64,000 nucleotides of DNA from Neorhizobium tomejilense (GCA_002968845.1 PVBG01000003.1:310001-374000), one strand, 5' to 3'; counted from the stretch's first letter, positions 46,036 to 54,934 are shown. Numbers and translations are program-made. The notes: generated from the letters alone by a model not told the origin.

Positions 46036-47870
46036 GGGGATCTCGATTTCTCCGTGAGGCTTATCGAGGTCACGGCCCCAGGTATCAAATCCGATATCTC
46101 GAAAGCACCGGACGTTGCACCCGTATCAAAAAGCGCTCTCGCCAACGGATTAGCCAAATGGGCTTCGACCATATTCCGGATGCCGCGACCGCCGTTTGTG
46201 AGGTCTTTTAGGCAGAGTTCTCTCAGTATCTGCAGAGCGCGGTCGGATATGACAAGCGTGAAAGCCAGCGAGGCCGTGTCTTCCAAAAGCCCTGAAACGA
46301 TCTGCTCGAATATCTGTTCGGCAATCGGTCTCCGGATAAAGTCGAAGACTATGACGTTTTCGCCTATGCGGTTCAGGATTTCCGGTCGATTGAGGACGAG
46401 TTTGAAGTGGTTCTCGATCTCCTGGCGGACTTTCGTTGATACAGTTTCCTGGCCGTCGTCGGGTCCGACATTTGCAATCCGCTCCCCGTCGGCTCCGGTC
46501 CGGTAAATACCGAGGTTGGAGGTGAATAGGATGATCGCCTCGGAGAAATATACCCGATCACCGCGACCTGACGTTAGGACACCATCGTCGAGAATCTGAA
46601 GGAACTTATCGAGGATACGTGGGTGAGCCTTTTCGATTTCATCGAACAAGATGACGCTGAACGGCTTTTCCCGTACGGCGTTAGTGAGTTCGCCACCGAC
46701 GTCATATCCGACATATCCTGGGGGAGCGCCGATCAACCTCTGGTCGGCATGCTCCGCGCTGAATTCCGACATATCGAAACGGATGTAGGCCGAGTCATCT
46801 CCGAATAGGAGGCTAGTCACCGTCTTGGCCAGCTCTGTTTTTCCAACACCAGTCGGCCCCGCAAGGAACGCCACACCTCTTGGACGGCCAGTTGACCCGG
46901 ATCTTCCAATCCCGGTCACCGCACGCTTGATGATGTCAAGCAGGTGGGTGACAGCGTGCTCCTGGCCTTTGACCCGCCGACGGATATATTCATCCGCTCC
47001 AGCGATCTTGGCGCGGTCGATCCGTTGCCACGGATCTTCCGTGACGCCAACTTTGTAACGCCGGACAGCATCGGCGATCTGCGTAATCGGCAATCCTTCG
47101 GTTCGCCCGAGTTGAGCAATTGAGTTCAGGTCTGAAAGGAGCAGCCCGTCGGTCAGATTGACGAATGTCTCCTCCGCCGCTGCCGCCTCTGCAGGACTGG
47201 TTTCATGTCCGGCCTTGAGAATTCGCAGAAGTGATCCGGCTAGGGATTTTCTAGTTGCCCCATCAGGGGAGGGGATGCTGATTGTTCGAATTCGCGGATT
47301 GTCGACAGTGAGCCAGTCGGGAAGATCGGCTTCACGGTCCGAGATCCATATAACGGTATTGTAGAACGGTCTTCTCTCGGGACCTGCTGGCCTGCTGGTT
47401 GCAGAGTGAGAGGCAATTTGGGCGCGGGTGAACAGTGCGTGCTCGGGAGCAGACAGCACGTCGCTCCGATTTACGAGCCGAGACGCGAAGTCGATGATCA
47501 GCGTTGCGGGCGGCCCCTTCGAAGCGACAAATGCATCAAGCGATGCTGCCAGGACATCCAATCCGATGCCGCCGCTGTTCGAGCCACCAAATCCGTTGCG
47601 CCTGAGGGTATCATGCAAAGTCTGCTCGGGACCACCGCCAGGCAGGCTGAAGCCGGAAAAGGGCCGGAAAAGGATAACATCCTCGTACCCCAGGGCTCGA
47701 AGCTCCGCGTCGAGGCAGTTAATGAGCGGAATGGCCGCGGTAGGGCCGTTGGGCACCCCGATCGCCTGAAGGTCGCGAACGTTGTCGCTGATCACGAACT
47801 GGCTTTTCAGTGGTAGAAACCGGATTAAATCTCGGAGCCAACGCGGTTTTGAAAATGCTGTTTCAGTCAC
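46032..47870 (-). CDS. ClpA/B-type AAA+ ATPase, first gene of the operon
   Basis: This 612-residue protein has a C-terminal ClpA/B D2-like module. Walker A is GPTGVGKT (338-345), the pore loop GYVGYD (385-390), Walker B ILFDEIEK (407-414), the arginine-finger region NRPEILNRI (494-502) and sensor 2 GGRGIRN (560-566). The first ~270 residues look like a degenerate AAA fold without Walker A (a Walker-B-like ATLIIDFAS sits at ~122). There is no Clp N-domain or M-domain, so it is not a normal disaggregase. It starts at GTG 47870 after GGGGAAGGG and heads the four-gene operon. It probably remodels or unfolds a protein for the system. Confidence 0.85.
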   Translation of the reverse strand: MTETAFSKPRWLRDLIRFLPLKSQFVISDNVRDLQAIGVPNGPTAAIPLINCLDAELRALGYEDVILFRPFSGFSLPGGGPEQTLHDTLRRNGFGGSNSGGIGLDVLAASLDAFVASKGPPATLIIDFASRLVNRSDVLSAPEHALFTRAQIASHSATSRPAGPERRPFYNTVIWISDREADLPDWLTVDNPRIRTISIPSPDGATRKSLAGSLLRILKAGHETSPAEAAAAEETFVNLTDGLLLSDLNSIAQLGRTEGLPITQIADAVRRYKVGVTEDPWQRIDRAKIAGADEYIRRRVKGQEHAVTHLLDIIKRAVTGIGRSGSTGRPRGVAFLAGPTGVGKTELAKTVTSLLFGDDSAYIRFDMSEFSAEHADQRLIGAPPGYVGYDVGGELTNAVREKPFSVILFDEIEKAHPRILDKFLQILDDGVLTSGRGDRVYFSEAIILFTSNLGIYRTGADGERIANVGPDDGQETVSTKVRQEIENHFKLVLNRPEILNRIGENVIVFDFIRRPIAEQIFEQIVSGLLEDTASLAFTLVISDRALQILRELCLKDLTNGGRGIRNMVEAHLANPLARALFDTGATSGAFEISDLIPGAVTSISLTEKSRSP

Positions 47871-48420
47871 ATCCCTTCCCCCAATACAGGCACACTATGA
47901 GCAGCAACCTCAAATGGCTAGTGTGGCATCGGATCTTTCGAATTCTATGCAACCGATTATTCGGTCCGCAACCCGTGCGTGGTAATATTGTAAGGGAGAG
48001 ATGGTGCGGAGGTCGCCATGGCGGAGCAATTTGGACTCCGTCCGATAGTGTGGAACTGCCAGGCGTTGTGAAGGAGCATCGCGCGGAAGGTCGCTTGCCA
48101 CTTTCGTGACCACTATCGGACTAGGCACGGCGTCATAGCGGCCCGATCGAGGTCAGTACCGGACGAGGAACCGCGAATATGCGCAGTGCCTTTACGGGAA
48201 GGTGATGTTAGCCTTCATAAAAAAGCAGACGATTACGACCCGGACAGGCAGGATTCTGACGAGGCGATCTATTGACGGCGACTTTGTCGACCAGGGGCAT
48301 GCCCTGGTCCTGGGGAAACAGGTCCGCGATGGCGATTTTCGTTGCCACCAGCGCCTTGAATCATATCCGAGAACCGGAGGTTAGCTAGGCTCGCCGTTTT
48401 CCGGGAGACGGCCGGATGAT
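47871..48420. other. Leader region of the four-gene operon
   Basis: About 550 bases lie upstream of the AAA+ gene, with no supported gene. An 11-bp inverted repeat with a 60-base gap (48040-48121) is the only clear structure. The promoter of the operon should lie here. Confidence 0.45.
48040..48121. repeat. Widely spaced 11-bp inverted repeat
   Basis: GTCCGATAGTG (48040-48050) is exactly complementary to CACTATCGGAC (48111-48121). The spacing suits a regulator binding two sites or a long-stem RNA. It lies ~170-250 bases upstream of the operon start. Confidence 0.45.
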
Positions 48421-49368
48421 TTACAGAGCGGCCATGATGAGTTTCCTGACTTGCTTATCCAGGGCGAATTCTAGCAGACGCTCGAGCGCTCGGAGGCTGG
48501 TTAAAACGTCGCCTCTGACCGTTTCGAAATCGAGGATATGGTTGATCGCAGGCGTCTTCACGTTGACGAAGGCCATGGACTTCGTCGGACGGACAATCAT
48601 GTCGGGTTGCAGGTATGGACCCAAGGACTCGGCCAACTGCTCCGCATTCCTGGTGGCCACAGCAAGCTCACAGCCGATACCCTTGAACTTGTGGATCAGG
48701 CGAACACTGTTGCCGGCATACAGGGGAGGGAAGTAAATCCAGCTGCCGTCCTTCCCGACGACATCCGGTTTTATCAGGCGCAGTTGCGGGGACTCGGAGC
48801 AGGCGACCGCCCAATAGTTCTGGTAGAATTCCATCATTGCGGTGTCGGGCGACTTCACATACCCCTTCCTGTAGTCCGCAATCGCGCTTTCGAAGACATG
48901 GCGCTTGAAGGCGAACTCGGGTCGGTCCGAGAGGAAATCGACAATGACCTCGTAGGACAAGTTGGCGTCTATCTGCGAGAAATGCTCGGCCGCCAGCGCC
49001 TCATAGTAATTCCGCGGCGACATAAGAACCACTTTGAAGCGGTGCCACTGCCCGTTCAGGATGCCTGCTTTGCCGCGCATACGGTAGCGGGCAAACTGCC
49101 GGTCCATCAGGGGCGCTCGGACTTTGTTCTCAATGAGGATTGCAGACCGTCCGCCGGAACTTTCTACCACCATCTCGATGTCCGTTTCACCCAACGATGT
49201 ATCGGCAACCGAGCGTCGGATCGCCACCGGTCTAGCATCAAGGGATTCGCCAGCAATCGCCAGAATTGCGGCCAGGAATTCCGGTGAACTGTGAATAAGG
49301 TCCATTGCCAAGACATCGGTGACGATTTCGTCGACGCGAGCGATGGTGTCGAATGTCAGGTAAATCAT
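48421..49368 (-). CDS. PD-(D/E)XK nuclease superfamily protein
   Basis: A 315-residue protein with a nuclease-type core: ETDIEMVVES then AILIENKVRA (the E-x-K motif), followed by QFARYRMRG, as in PDDEXK-like defence nucleases. The rest (YEVIVDFLSDRPE, DGSWIYFPPLYAGN, LQPDMIVRP) suggests a target-binding domain. ATG 49368 has TGGAG eight bases upstream; an in-frame start 48 bases earlier is less likely. It is on the same strand as the four-gene operon but ~550 bases upstream of it. Confidence 0.7.
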   Translation of the reverse strand: MIYLTFDTIARVDEIVTDVLAMDLIHSSPEFLAAILAIAGESLDARPVAIRRSVADTSLGETDIEMVVESSGGRSAILIENKVRAPLMDRQFARYRMRGKAGILNGQWHRFKVVLMSPRNYYEALAAEHFSQIDANLSYEVIVDFLSDRPEFAFKRHVFESAIADYRKGYVKSPDTAMMEFYQNYWAVACSESPQLRLIKPDVVGKDGSWIYFPPLYAGNSVRLIHKFKGIGCELAVATRNAEQLAESLGPYLQPDMIVRPTKSMAFVNVKTPAINHILDFETVRGDVLTSLRALERLLEFALDKQVRKLIMAAL

Positions 49369-49692
49369 GGTCGGCTCCAGGCTCTTCCAGCCCAATCGGA
49401 CGTCAAGATCCGTCAAGGGCTTCTATCCGTGATATCTGTGTTGGCACATGATGAGACGAAGGGGATCTCAATCCCTTCCTCGAGTCCGAGTCGGGCCGAC
49501 TATTGAGTTGCGATCATAGACCATATTGGGCAGAATTGCTCTCTGACACAGGGGAGTGGGCGTCCTACAGAATGGTCATCCCTCGAGCAGGAACACGCGG
49601 CGGGCTGCTTGTGGCAGCAGAGATTAATACACATGGAATGCTGCCTACCTCAGCCCCAAAAGTGAGCCCCGCGACGATAAAAGTAGAGGGTG

Positions 49693-50508
49693 ATGATCAC
49701 ACGTAGCGGTCTCTTCCACCTGTGGAAACGTCAGGTCTTCCTACGCAGCCGCCACGAAGATTTCGACGCATTGCTATCCATGCGCTCTTGGGCAGGAATA
49801 TATCTGCTCGGATGCGCTAATGAGGTGGTCTACGTCGGCCAGACCGCGAGCTTCGACGAACGGCCGATTCAAAGCCTGGGCAACATCTATCACCGGGTAG
49901 ACGACACCGCTCTACCTTGGTCATTAGCTTTCGCGCCCTGTCCTGTCGATGAGATGAACGAACGAGAGAGCACGGCCATTCGTGCCTACGCGCCACGCTT
50001 CAACACATCGATCCCGAGCTTAGGGAAAAGCCTCGGCAGACTGCCCGAGATAGCTGCCGTGGGAGCGATCTTCAAAGACCAGGATGGTCCCTGTGGTGCA
50101 TTTCGCCCAGAAAGCCTTCAGCGCCAGATTGAGCGTGCCCTCGCCAATCCAAGCCCGCCTTGGGCGCGAAAGAGAACTAGGGCGAAGGTTCGACCAAAAA
50201 TAACACGAACTACGGCCCCACCTGCTATCCCTGCTGAATGGAACAAAGCGGATTCAGACAGGGTGGTGAAAGCTTACGGCGTGCCCCTCGACGAGCCGCT
50301 ACGCTACCCAATCAACCTTTGCGATGAGGGTTCGGTGGTAACAAAAGATGGAGAGCTCCTCGGGACATGGACCATGGATAATCACGAGCACCCATCCTTT
50401 ACACCCGACGGCGCGTCAGAGCCGCTGCTGTCACACGTGTTGGTCGGACTGCTCTGCATGAATATACGCGCGTGGCACGAAGGCGCTGAAGCAGATTACA
50501 TTTCGTGA
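49693..50508 (+). CDS. GIY-YIG nuclease-domain protein
   Basis: This 271-residue protein has the core AGIYLLGCANEVVYVGQT near residue 36. It lacks the exact GIY-YIG spelling but keeps the spacing, and it has RESTAIRAYAPRFN with the family's catalytic Glu. The C-terminal half (from ~180) is unrecognised and may bind DNA or a partner. It faces away from the PDDEXK gene. It could be a homing-type or defence nuclease. Confidence 0.65.
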   Translation: MITRSGLFHLWKRQVFLRSRHEDFDALLSMRSWAGIYLLGCANEVVYVGQTASFDERPIQSLGNIYHRVDDTALPWSLAFAPCPVDEMNERESTAIRAYAPRFNTSIPSLGKSLGRLPEIAAVGAIFKDQDGPCGAFRPESLQRQIERALANPSPPWARKRTRAKVRPKITRTTAPPAIPAEWNKADSDRVVKAYGVPLDEPLRYPINLCDEGSVVTKDGELLGTWTMDNHEHPSFTPDGASEPLLSHVLVGLLCMNIRAWHEGAEADYIS

Positions 50509-50524
50509 CCTGACAAATTACCGA

Positions 50525-50992
50525 TCATCCGCTTCCCGGCAAACAACTGCTTTTCGCGAGCACCTGGGTGTCGAACCAAGCAAGAGAGCGACCATCCCTC
50601 GAGCGAACTTCAAGCTGTGCGATCGGCGCGCCTTTCTCTCTATCCACGAGTAAAGATCGCTTCTCGTCGGCAGCGAACAGGTGGTCCTCACCCCATTGAC
50701 GGAGCGATACGATCACCGGGAACAAGCCGCGGCCCTTCACCGTGAGGACGTATTCCCGATAGGCGGTTCCATCTGAGGCTGGCGCGGTTTCGAAGATCCC
50801 CCGTTCCACGAGGTCGCGCAATCGCGTCGCCAGCACCCCTTTGCCTATGCCCAGTCCTGACTGAAACTCGCCGAACCGGCGCGAGCCGTCGAATGCGTCT
50901 CGGATGATCAGCAGGGACCACCAGTCGCCGATTACATCGAGCGAGCGGGCTATCGGGCATCCAGCATTCCACTGGCTGACACGTTTCACCAT
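50525..50992 (-). CDS. HxlR-family transcriptional regulator
   Basis: A 155-residue winged-helix protein with CPIARSLDVIGDWWSLLIIR and the HxlR recognition region VLATRLRDLVERGIFE. The C-terminal ~50 residues are an extension. It is divergent from an MFS efflux gene with a palindrome between them, the classic layout for local repression of the transporter. It likely senses a small molecule or redox state through its conserved cysteine. Confidence 0.9.
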   Translation of the reverse strand: MVKRVSQWNAGCPIARSLDVIGDWWSLLIIRDAFDGSRRFGEFQSGLGIGKGVLATRLRDLVERGIFETAPASDGTAYREYVLTVKGRGLFPVIVSLRQWGEDHLFAADEKRSLLVDREKGAPIAQLEVRSRDGRSLAWFDTQVLAKSSCLPGSG

Positions 50993-51017
50993 CGGTGATC
51001 TCCCTCGGGTTAAACTG

Positions 51018-51032
51018 GTTCTAACTTAGAAC
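51018..51032. promoter_or_regulatory. Palindromic operator candidate for HxlR
   Basis: GTTCTAA-C-TTAGAAC is a perfect 7-bp inverted repeat in the gap between the divergent HxlR and MFS genes. This is the expected place for an HxlR dimer to bind and control both promoters. Confidence 0.65.
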
Positions 51033-51095
51033 TAGAATCAAACCAGGCCAAGTGGTCTCAACAGGGGCTAGAACGAGATTGCGAGGAACTTCCAA

Positions 51096-52310
51096 ATGGA
51101 TGCCAGGTCAACCCGATTTACCCACGAGGCGCAAAGAGACGGCTTGTCGGGAGTACAGTCGCTCATCATGGCGGCGGCGGCGGGCCTCAGCGTGGCCAAC
51201 GTGTATTATGCCCAGCCATTGCTTGACCTCATGGCGAAGGACCTTGCCATTTCGCCAGCCGCCATCGGTCTCATCGTGACGCTGACCCAGGTCGGCTATG
51301 GGTTGGGCTTGATCTTCATCGTGCCGATCAGCGACCTTGTGGATCGGCGAAGTCTCGTCAAGGTCCAAGGACTGCTGGCGGCTATCGCTCTCGTGGTCGT
51401 GGCGACTGCAGGGTCGAAAAGGATCCTTCTCCTCGGCATGGCCCTTGTGGGGCTGCTGGCGGTCCTGGTGCAGATACTTGTCGCCCATGCGGCGGCCCTG
51501 GCTACGCCGGCCCAGCGGGGCAGGGTCGTCGGCATGGTCACCAGCGGCGTCGTCACCGGTATCCTTGCTGCGCGTTCGGTAGCCGGTGTGGTTGCTGATG
51601 TCGGCGGATGGCGGGCGGTGTATATGGCCTCTGCGCTATCCATGGTCGTCATGGTCGGCGTTCTCAATTCTGTGCTGCCCAAGCCTTCCGCAGGGCCAGG
51701 TTCCGGAACTTATGTCGATGCGCTGATCTCTATCCCGCGCACGTTCCTGCGCGAACCGGTCCTGCGTCTTAGAGGGGGCCTCGCGCTCCTCATCTTTGCG
51801 TCCTTCAGCACGTTCTGGACAGCCTTGGTCCTGCCGCTCAGTGCATCGCCGTTTTCCTATTCGCATACCAGGATTGGTCTATTCGGCCTTGCCGGACTGG
51901 CCGGAGCGATTGCGGCGACCTATGCCGGAAGACTTGCTGATCGCGGCCATGGCAAATGGACGACCGGGGTCTCTCTGGTGCTCTTGTTGGCATCCTGGGG
52001 GCTAATCGCTCTCCTTCCGTCTTCCATTCCGCTGATGTTGGCAGGCGTGCTGTTGCTCGACCTGGGAGTCCAAGCCGTCCACGTCACCAATCTCAGCGTC
52101 GTCGTGGCTCTGGATCCACAACGCAGCGGTCAGCTGATCGGAGGCTATATGATGTTCTACTCTGTCGGCAGCGCCATTGGGGCGATCACAGGAACGTCCG
52201 CCTACGGCTGGCTCGGCTGGCCGGGAGTCTGCTTGATGGGAGGAACCTTCAGCTTCTGTGCGCTCGCATTGGGGGTCGCCACGCGGCTGACAGCCAGTGC
52301 CGATCGATAA
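51096..52310 (+). CDS. MFS transporter
   Basis: A 404-residue integral membrane protein with about 12 hydrophobic spans, beginning around LIMAAAAGLSVANVYYAQPL. The MFS loop-2/3 signature appears as DLVDRRSLVKVQG. It is most like drug-exporter-type MFS members (YnfM/sugar-efflux group). It is probably under control of the divergent HxlR regulator. The exported compound is unknown. Confidence 0.88.
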   Translation: MDARSTRFTHEAQRDGLSGVQSLIMAAAAGLSVANVYYAQPLLDLMAKDLAISPAAIGLIVTLTQVGYGLGLIFIVPISDLVDRRSLVKVQGLLAAIALVVVATAGSKRILLLGMALVGLLAVLVQILVAHAAALATPAQRGRVVGMVTSGVVTGILAARSVAGVVADVGGWRAVYMASALSMVVMVGVLNSVLPKPSAGPGSGTYVDALISIPRTFLREPVLRLRGGLALLIFASFSTFWTALVLPLSASPFSYSHTRIGLFGLAGLAGAIAATYAGRLADRGHGKWTTGVSLVLLLASWGLIALLPSSIPLMLAGVLLLDLGVQAVHVTNLSVVVALDPQRSGQLIGGYMMFYSVGSAIGAITGTSAYGWLGWPGVCLMGGTFSFCALALGVATRLTASADR

Positions 52311-52376
52311 CCCGTACTCGCGCCTGCCTCTTGAGGAAGTCGCCGACAAGACTGTTTTGCTGAAGCTATGTCGGGG

Positions 52377-52889
52377 TCAAGTGGCGGATGCAGGCGGAAC
52401 CGTTCCGTCAGGCGTGAGGCCGTCGACTGCATTGGGCAGGTTCTCGGAGAGGCGTTTTAGGATTTCCTCTTCTGACATGCCGGTTCGCGTGGCGATGTCT
52501 CGCAGGACATCTGGTCCCAGCGCTGAAGCGAGCTCGCTATCATTGATCGGATCGTTCGCCCCGGGCTTGACCCATGACTCAGCTTTCTTCTCCTGCCCGG
52601 CCTGACGGAATTGGTCGAGGAGGTCGCTCAAGCCGCCGTTAAGTATCGACCCGATGCTGCCACCACTGACCAAGCTTCCAAGTCCGCCTGTCCGCAACCT
52701 GCTAAGAATGTCGTCGATACCGCCATCCGATCCGGGGGCTGCATTCGCCGCGCTTCCCTGTGTCGCTCCACCCGGCGACGTCCGTTGGCGCTCGGCTACG
52801 CCCTTTAGGATTTCGGCGATCCGATCGCGGTTCTGAAATCCTGCGACTGCGAGGACGGCGAGAAGCGCTTTGAGTGGTCCGCTGGCCAT
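52377..52889 (-). CDS. YidB-family (DUF937) protein
   Basis: A 170-residue protein with the YidB/DUF937 layout: GGIDDILSRLRTGGLGSLVS, GLSDLLDQFRQAG, then INDSELASALGPDVL, IATRTGMSEEEILKRLSENL and DGLTPDG. A hydrophobic N-terminal segment (LKALLAVLAVAGF) could be a membrane anchor or weak signal. Convergent with the MFS gene. The function of the family is unknown. Confidence 0.85.
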   Translation of the reverse strand: MASGPLKALLAVLAVAGFQNRDRIAEILKGVAERQRTSPGGATQGSAANAAPGSDGGIDDILSRLRTGGLGSLVSGGSIGSILNGGLSDLLDQFRQAGQEKKAESWVKPGANDPINDSELASALGPDVLRDIATRTGMSEEEILKRLSENLPNAVDGLTPDGTVPPASAT

Positions 52890-53166
52890 GTCTGGTCTCC
52901 TTGATCTCGGCGATAAACGAGCGATCTTGGCTGTGGTTCCGCATGAGGCATCCTGATGAACCAGAAACCATCTCGCTCGAGGGTTACATGAAGTCGTCGA
53001 TCGTCTTGTAGAGGCCGTGGATGGTCCTCGCTACCTGATCCCCATGAAACGTCTCTGGCGGGCGTTGGAACAAGCCACCCCTTGGTCGACGTGCATGTCT
53101 CCGTGCCGTTGTCGGTCTTGGCATCCTCGGCAGGCGCGCTACCTCCGTCAAAAACGGGAGAAGCCG

Positions 53167-53517
53167 ATGAAAGTCCAGAAATTCTATGTGGCGGACGCGA
53201 ACCTGGTCAGGTCTCCGGGACAGGATGCCGATATATTCGTCGGGAACCTGGTCGACGAGAAGAACGGCGGGCCGATCACCATCGGCTACGGCCGGTACGC
53301 TCCGGGTCAGACCCTCACAGAAACCATAGCGGTCGATGACGTCATGATCGTTCTGGAAGGACGGCTGGCGGTCTCGACGGGAGCCGGCACCGTCACGGCG
53401 GGTCCGGGCGAGATCGTCTACATGCCCAAGGGGGAGTCGGTGACGATTACGACGGAGGGGGAGGGAGCGCTCACAGCCTATGTGACATATCCCCACTGGG
53501 CAGAGGTTCACGACTAG
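53167..53517 (+). CDS. Cupin / EutQ-like protein
   Basis: A 116-residue single-domain cupin with RYAPGQTLTETIAVDDVMIV and GPGEIVYMPKGESVTIT, most like the EutQ-type cupin of ethanolamine catabolism. No other eut gene is in the window. GGGAGAAG lies just upstream of ATG 53167; an in-frame start further upstream is unlikely. Metal-binding histidines are not conserved, so a classical dioxygenase role is doubtful. Confidence 0.7.
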   Translation: MKVQKFYVADANLVRSPGQDADIFVGNLVDEKNGGPITIGYGRYAPGQTLTETIAVDDVMIVLEGRLAVSTGAGTVTAGPGEIVYMPKGESVTITTEGEGALTAYVTYPHWAEVHD

Positions 53518-53527
53518 AACTATCGGT

Positions 53528-54079
53528 TCAGCCATTGCCGACGAACTGAGGAGCGCTTCCGATGAAGCGCCGCCCCCGGCACCATTTCGGCGAAACCTGT
53601 TCCCGCGATGAAAGGCACCGCGGTTTGACATCTTCCAGGCTATCCTGGAGCAGACCGACGAACGCGAAATCGGTCACCGTCATCACGGAGCGACCACATG
53701 CCAGCCGCTCGCGCACCTCGACGCCGATCCGGAGAACCTCCGACGATTGCATTCCCGAGGTCTCGACCTCCTCCAGAATATCCGTGGCGGCATAACGTCC
53801 GCCACAATACGAGGCGATTGCGTCATTGGTCGCGAAGTCGAGGAGCGTAAAGACGAAAGTGTGGGCGTCGGCGTCATGCGAAATGCCGGTACGACAATCG
53901 TAATCGTGCCCGATCGACGCTGCCTTCCCGCCTCTGATGATCCCATAGTAATTGTACCAGTGGCCAGATCGGGTGAGGTACTCGGCTTTCCATACAGCTT
54001 GGTCAAACTGCGTGGCACCTTCCGCGACATCGCAGAGGTCCTGGATCGTATCGAAAAAATCCGAGCGAAAGTCGTCCAT
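53528..54079 (-). CDS. Hypothetical protein
   Basis: A 183-residue protein with aromatic-rich segments (GHWYNYYGIIRGGK, TFVFTLLDFATND, YCGGRYAATDILEEVETSG). It follows a small HTH-like gene on the same strand with a 14-base gap, so the two may be a pair. No family is recognised. The C-terminal ~30 residues are basic and rich in Cys/Arg and could be a frame-slipped tail. Confidence 0.55.
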   Translation of the reverse strand: MDDFRSDFFDTIQDLCDVAEGATQFDQAVWKAEYLTRSGHWYNYYGIIRGGKAASIGHDYDCRTGISHDADAHTFVFTLLDFATNDAIASYCGGRYAATDILEEVETSGMQSSEVLRIGVEVRERLACGRSVMTVTDFAFVGLLQDSLEDVKPRCLSSREQVSPKWCRGRRFIGSAPQFVGNG

Positions 54080-54093
54080 TGATATTCCGCGCT

Positions 54094-54300
54094 CTACGCG
54101 AGCGCCGATTTGATACGGCGGATGTAGTCGGGCTTCTGCATTCGCCCTTCTTCCGCGAGCCTGATCTCGGTCTCGGTCAGGCCGGTCGCGATAGCGAGTT
54201 CGCTCACGCTGTAACCTTTTGACAGTCGGGCGCTGAGGAGGCTCCCGGCGGTCTGCGCGGGTCTGTCCGATAAGATGCTGCGGGTGCTAGAGATGTCCAT
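54094..54300 (-). CDS. Small helix-turn-helix-like protein
   Basis: A 68-residue protein with an HTH-like centre (SELAIATGLTETEIRLAEEG) and GGAG six bases before ATG 54300. It is likely co-transcribed with the hypothetical gene that follows, resembling a small regulator-partner pair. No toxin-antitoxin family can be named. Confidence 0.55.
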   Translation of the reverse strand: MDISSTRSILSDRPAQTAGSLLSARLSKGYSVSELAIATGLTETEIRLAEEGRMQKPDYIRRIKSALA

Positions 54301-54728
54301 GGAAACTCCATCATTTGGGGAGATGAAGAACTGCGATCATCGACAGAGGTTCCGGCAGATAAAGCAACGATGTCGAAGACAGGGGCGTTGGAATGGGACG
54401 GGAGGGTCGGCCTAGACCGATCTACCTTATTCACTGAGCCAGCGTCCCCGGTGAATGGACTGCATTATTCACAGGCTGTGATGGAAAAGAGGGTATGTTC
54501 TGTGGATATGCTGTGTACGTGCGCTGCTTGTTCCGCCTGCTTATGAAGGGGGTAACGCGAAAGAAGCCCGGCTAATCGATGCCGGGCCTTGGGTCCGCCA
54601 CATCTCCTGGGAGATGTGCCTGTATATGCCCAAATCAGTTTCCTGGCCAGCCGGAAGCCTGAAAATCATCAATATGCTGGCGACAAAAGGATGAACCTAG
54701 TGAATATCAAAGCTGGCGGTGGCAGCTC
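54301..54728. other. Intergenic region with two hairpins
   Basis: No gene is supported in ~430 bases. Two strong hairpins lie in it: GCCCGGC/GCCGGGC (54566-54587) and CACATCTC/GAGATGTG (54599-54618). They could be terminators or part of a small RNA. Confidence 0.5.
54566..54618. terminator. Two adjacent perfect hairpins
   Basis: The first has a 7-bp stem with an 8-base loop and CTT after it; the second has an 8-bp stem with loop CTGG. On either strand there is no long T run. They may be a terminator for the minus-strand microproteins at 54729-54934. Confidence 0.45.
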
Positions 54729-54806
54729 TTATCGCCACCATGCGCCGTAAGCGAGCATGGCGAGGACGACCGTGACCAAAAGCGCCGTTTCGACTGTTTC
54801 GCTCAC
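54729..54806 (-). CDS. 25-residue membrane microprotein
   Basis: A GTG-started frame overlapping the preceding stop (GTGA) encodes a single hydrophobic span (ALLVTVVLAMLAYGAWW) with a final Arg. Such coupling to an upstream small gene suggests a real microprotein. It is too short for a family match. Confidence 0.4.
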   Translation of the reverse strand: MSETVETALLVTVVLAMLAYGAWWR

Positions 54807-54934
54807 ATCAGGACCGCCGTGGCAGCGGCCAGATCAGCCCGCGAAAGGGTGCTCACCGGGAGGCTAATCACCGTCTCCGAGTCCCGGTAAAATGCGACCG
54901 AAGGATGCTGGTGGCCGACACAGGTCGCGTTCAT
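54803..54934 (-). CDS. 43-residue small protein
   Basis: ATG 54934 has GGAGGA six bases upstream, a very good ribosome-binding site. The product (with SVAFYRDSETVISLPVSTLS) has normal composition and no hydrophobic span. Its stop overlaps the GTG of the 25-residue membrane peptide, so they form a two-gene unit. Function is unknown. Confidence 0.5.
   Translation of the reverse strand: MNATCVGHQHPSVAFYRDSETVISLPVSTLSRADLAAATAVLM

Noticed and set aside
15586..50508. A complete integrative element bounded by tRNA-Arg
   Set aside because: No integrase, relaxase or second copy of the tRNA 3' end was found, so the boundaries and mobility cannot be supported.
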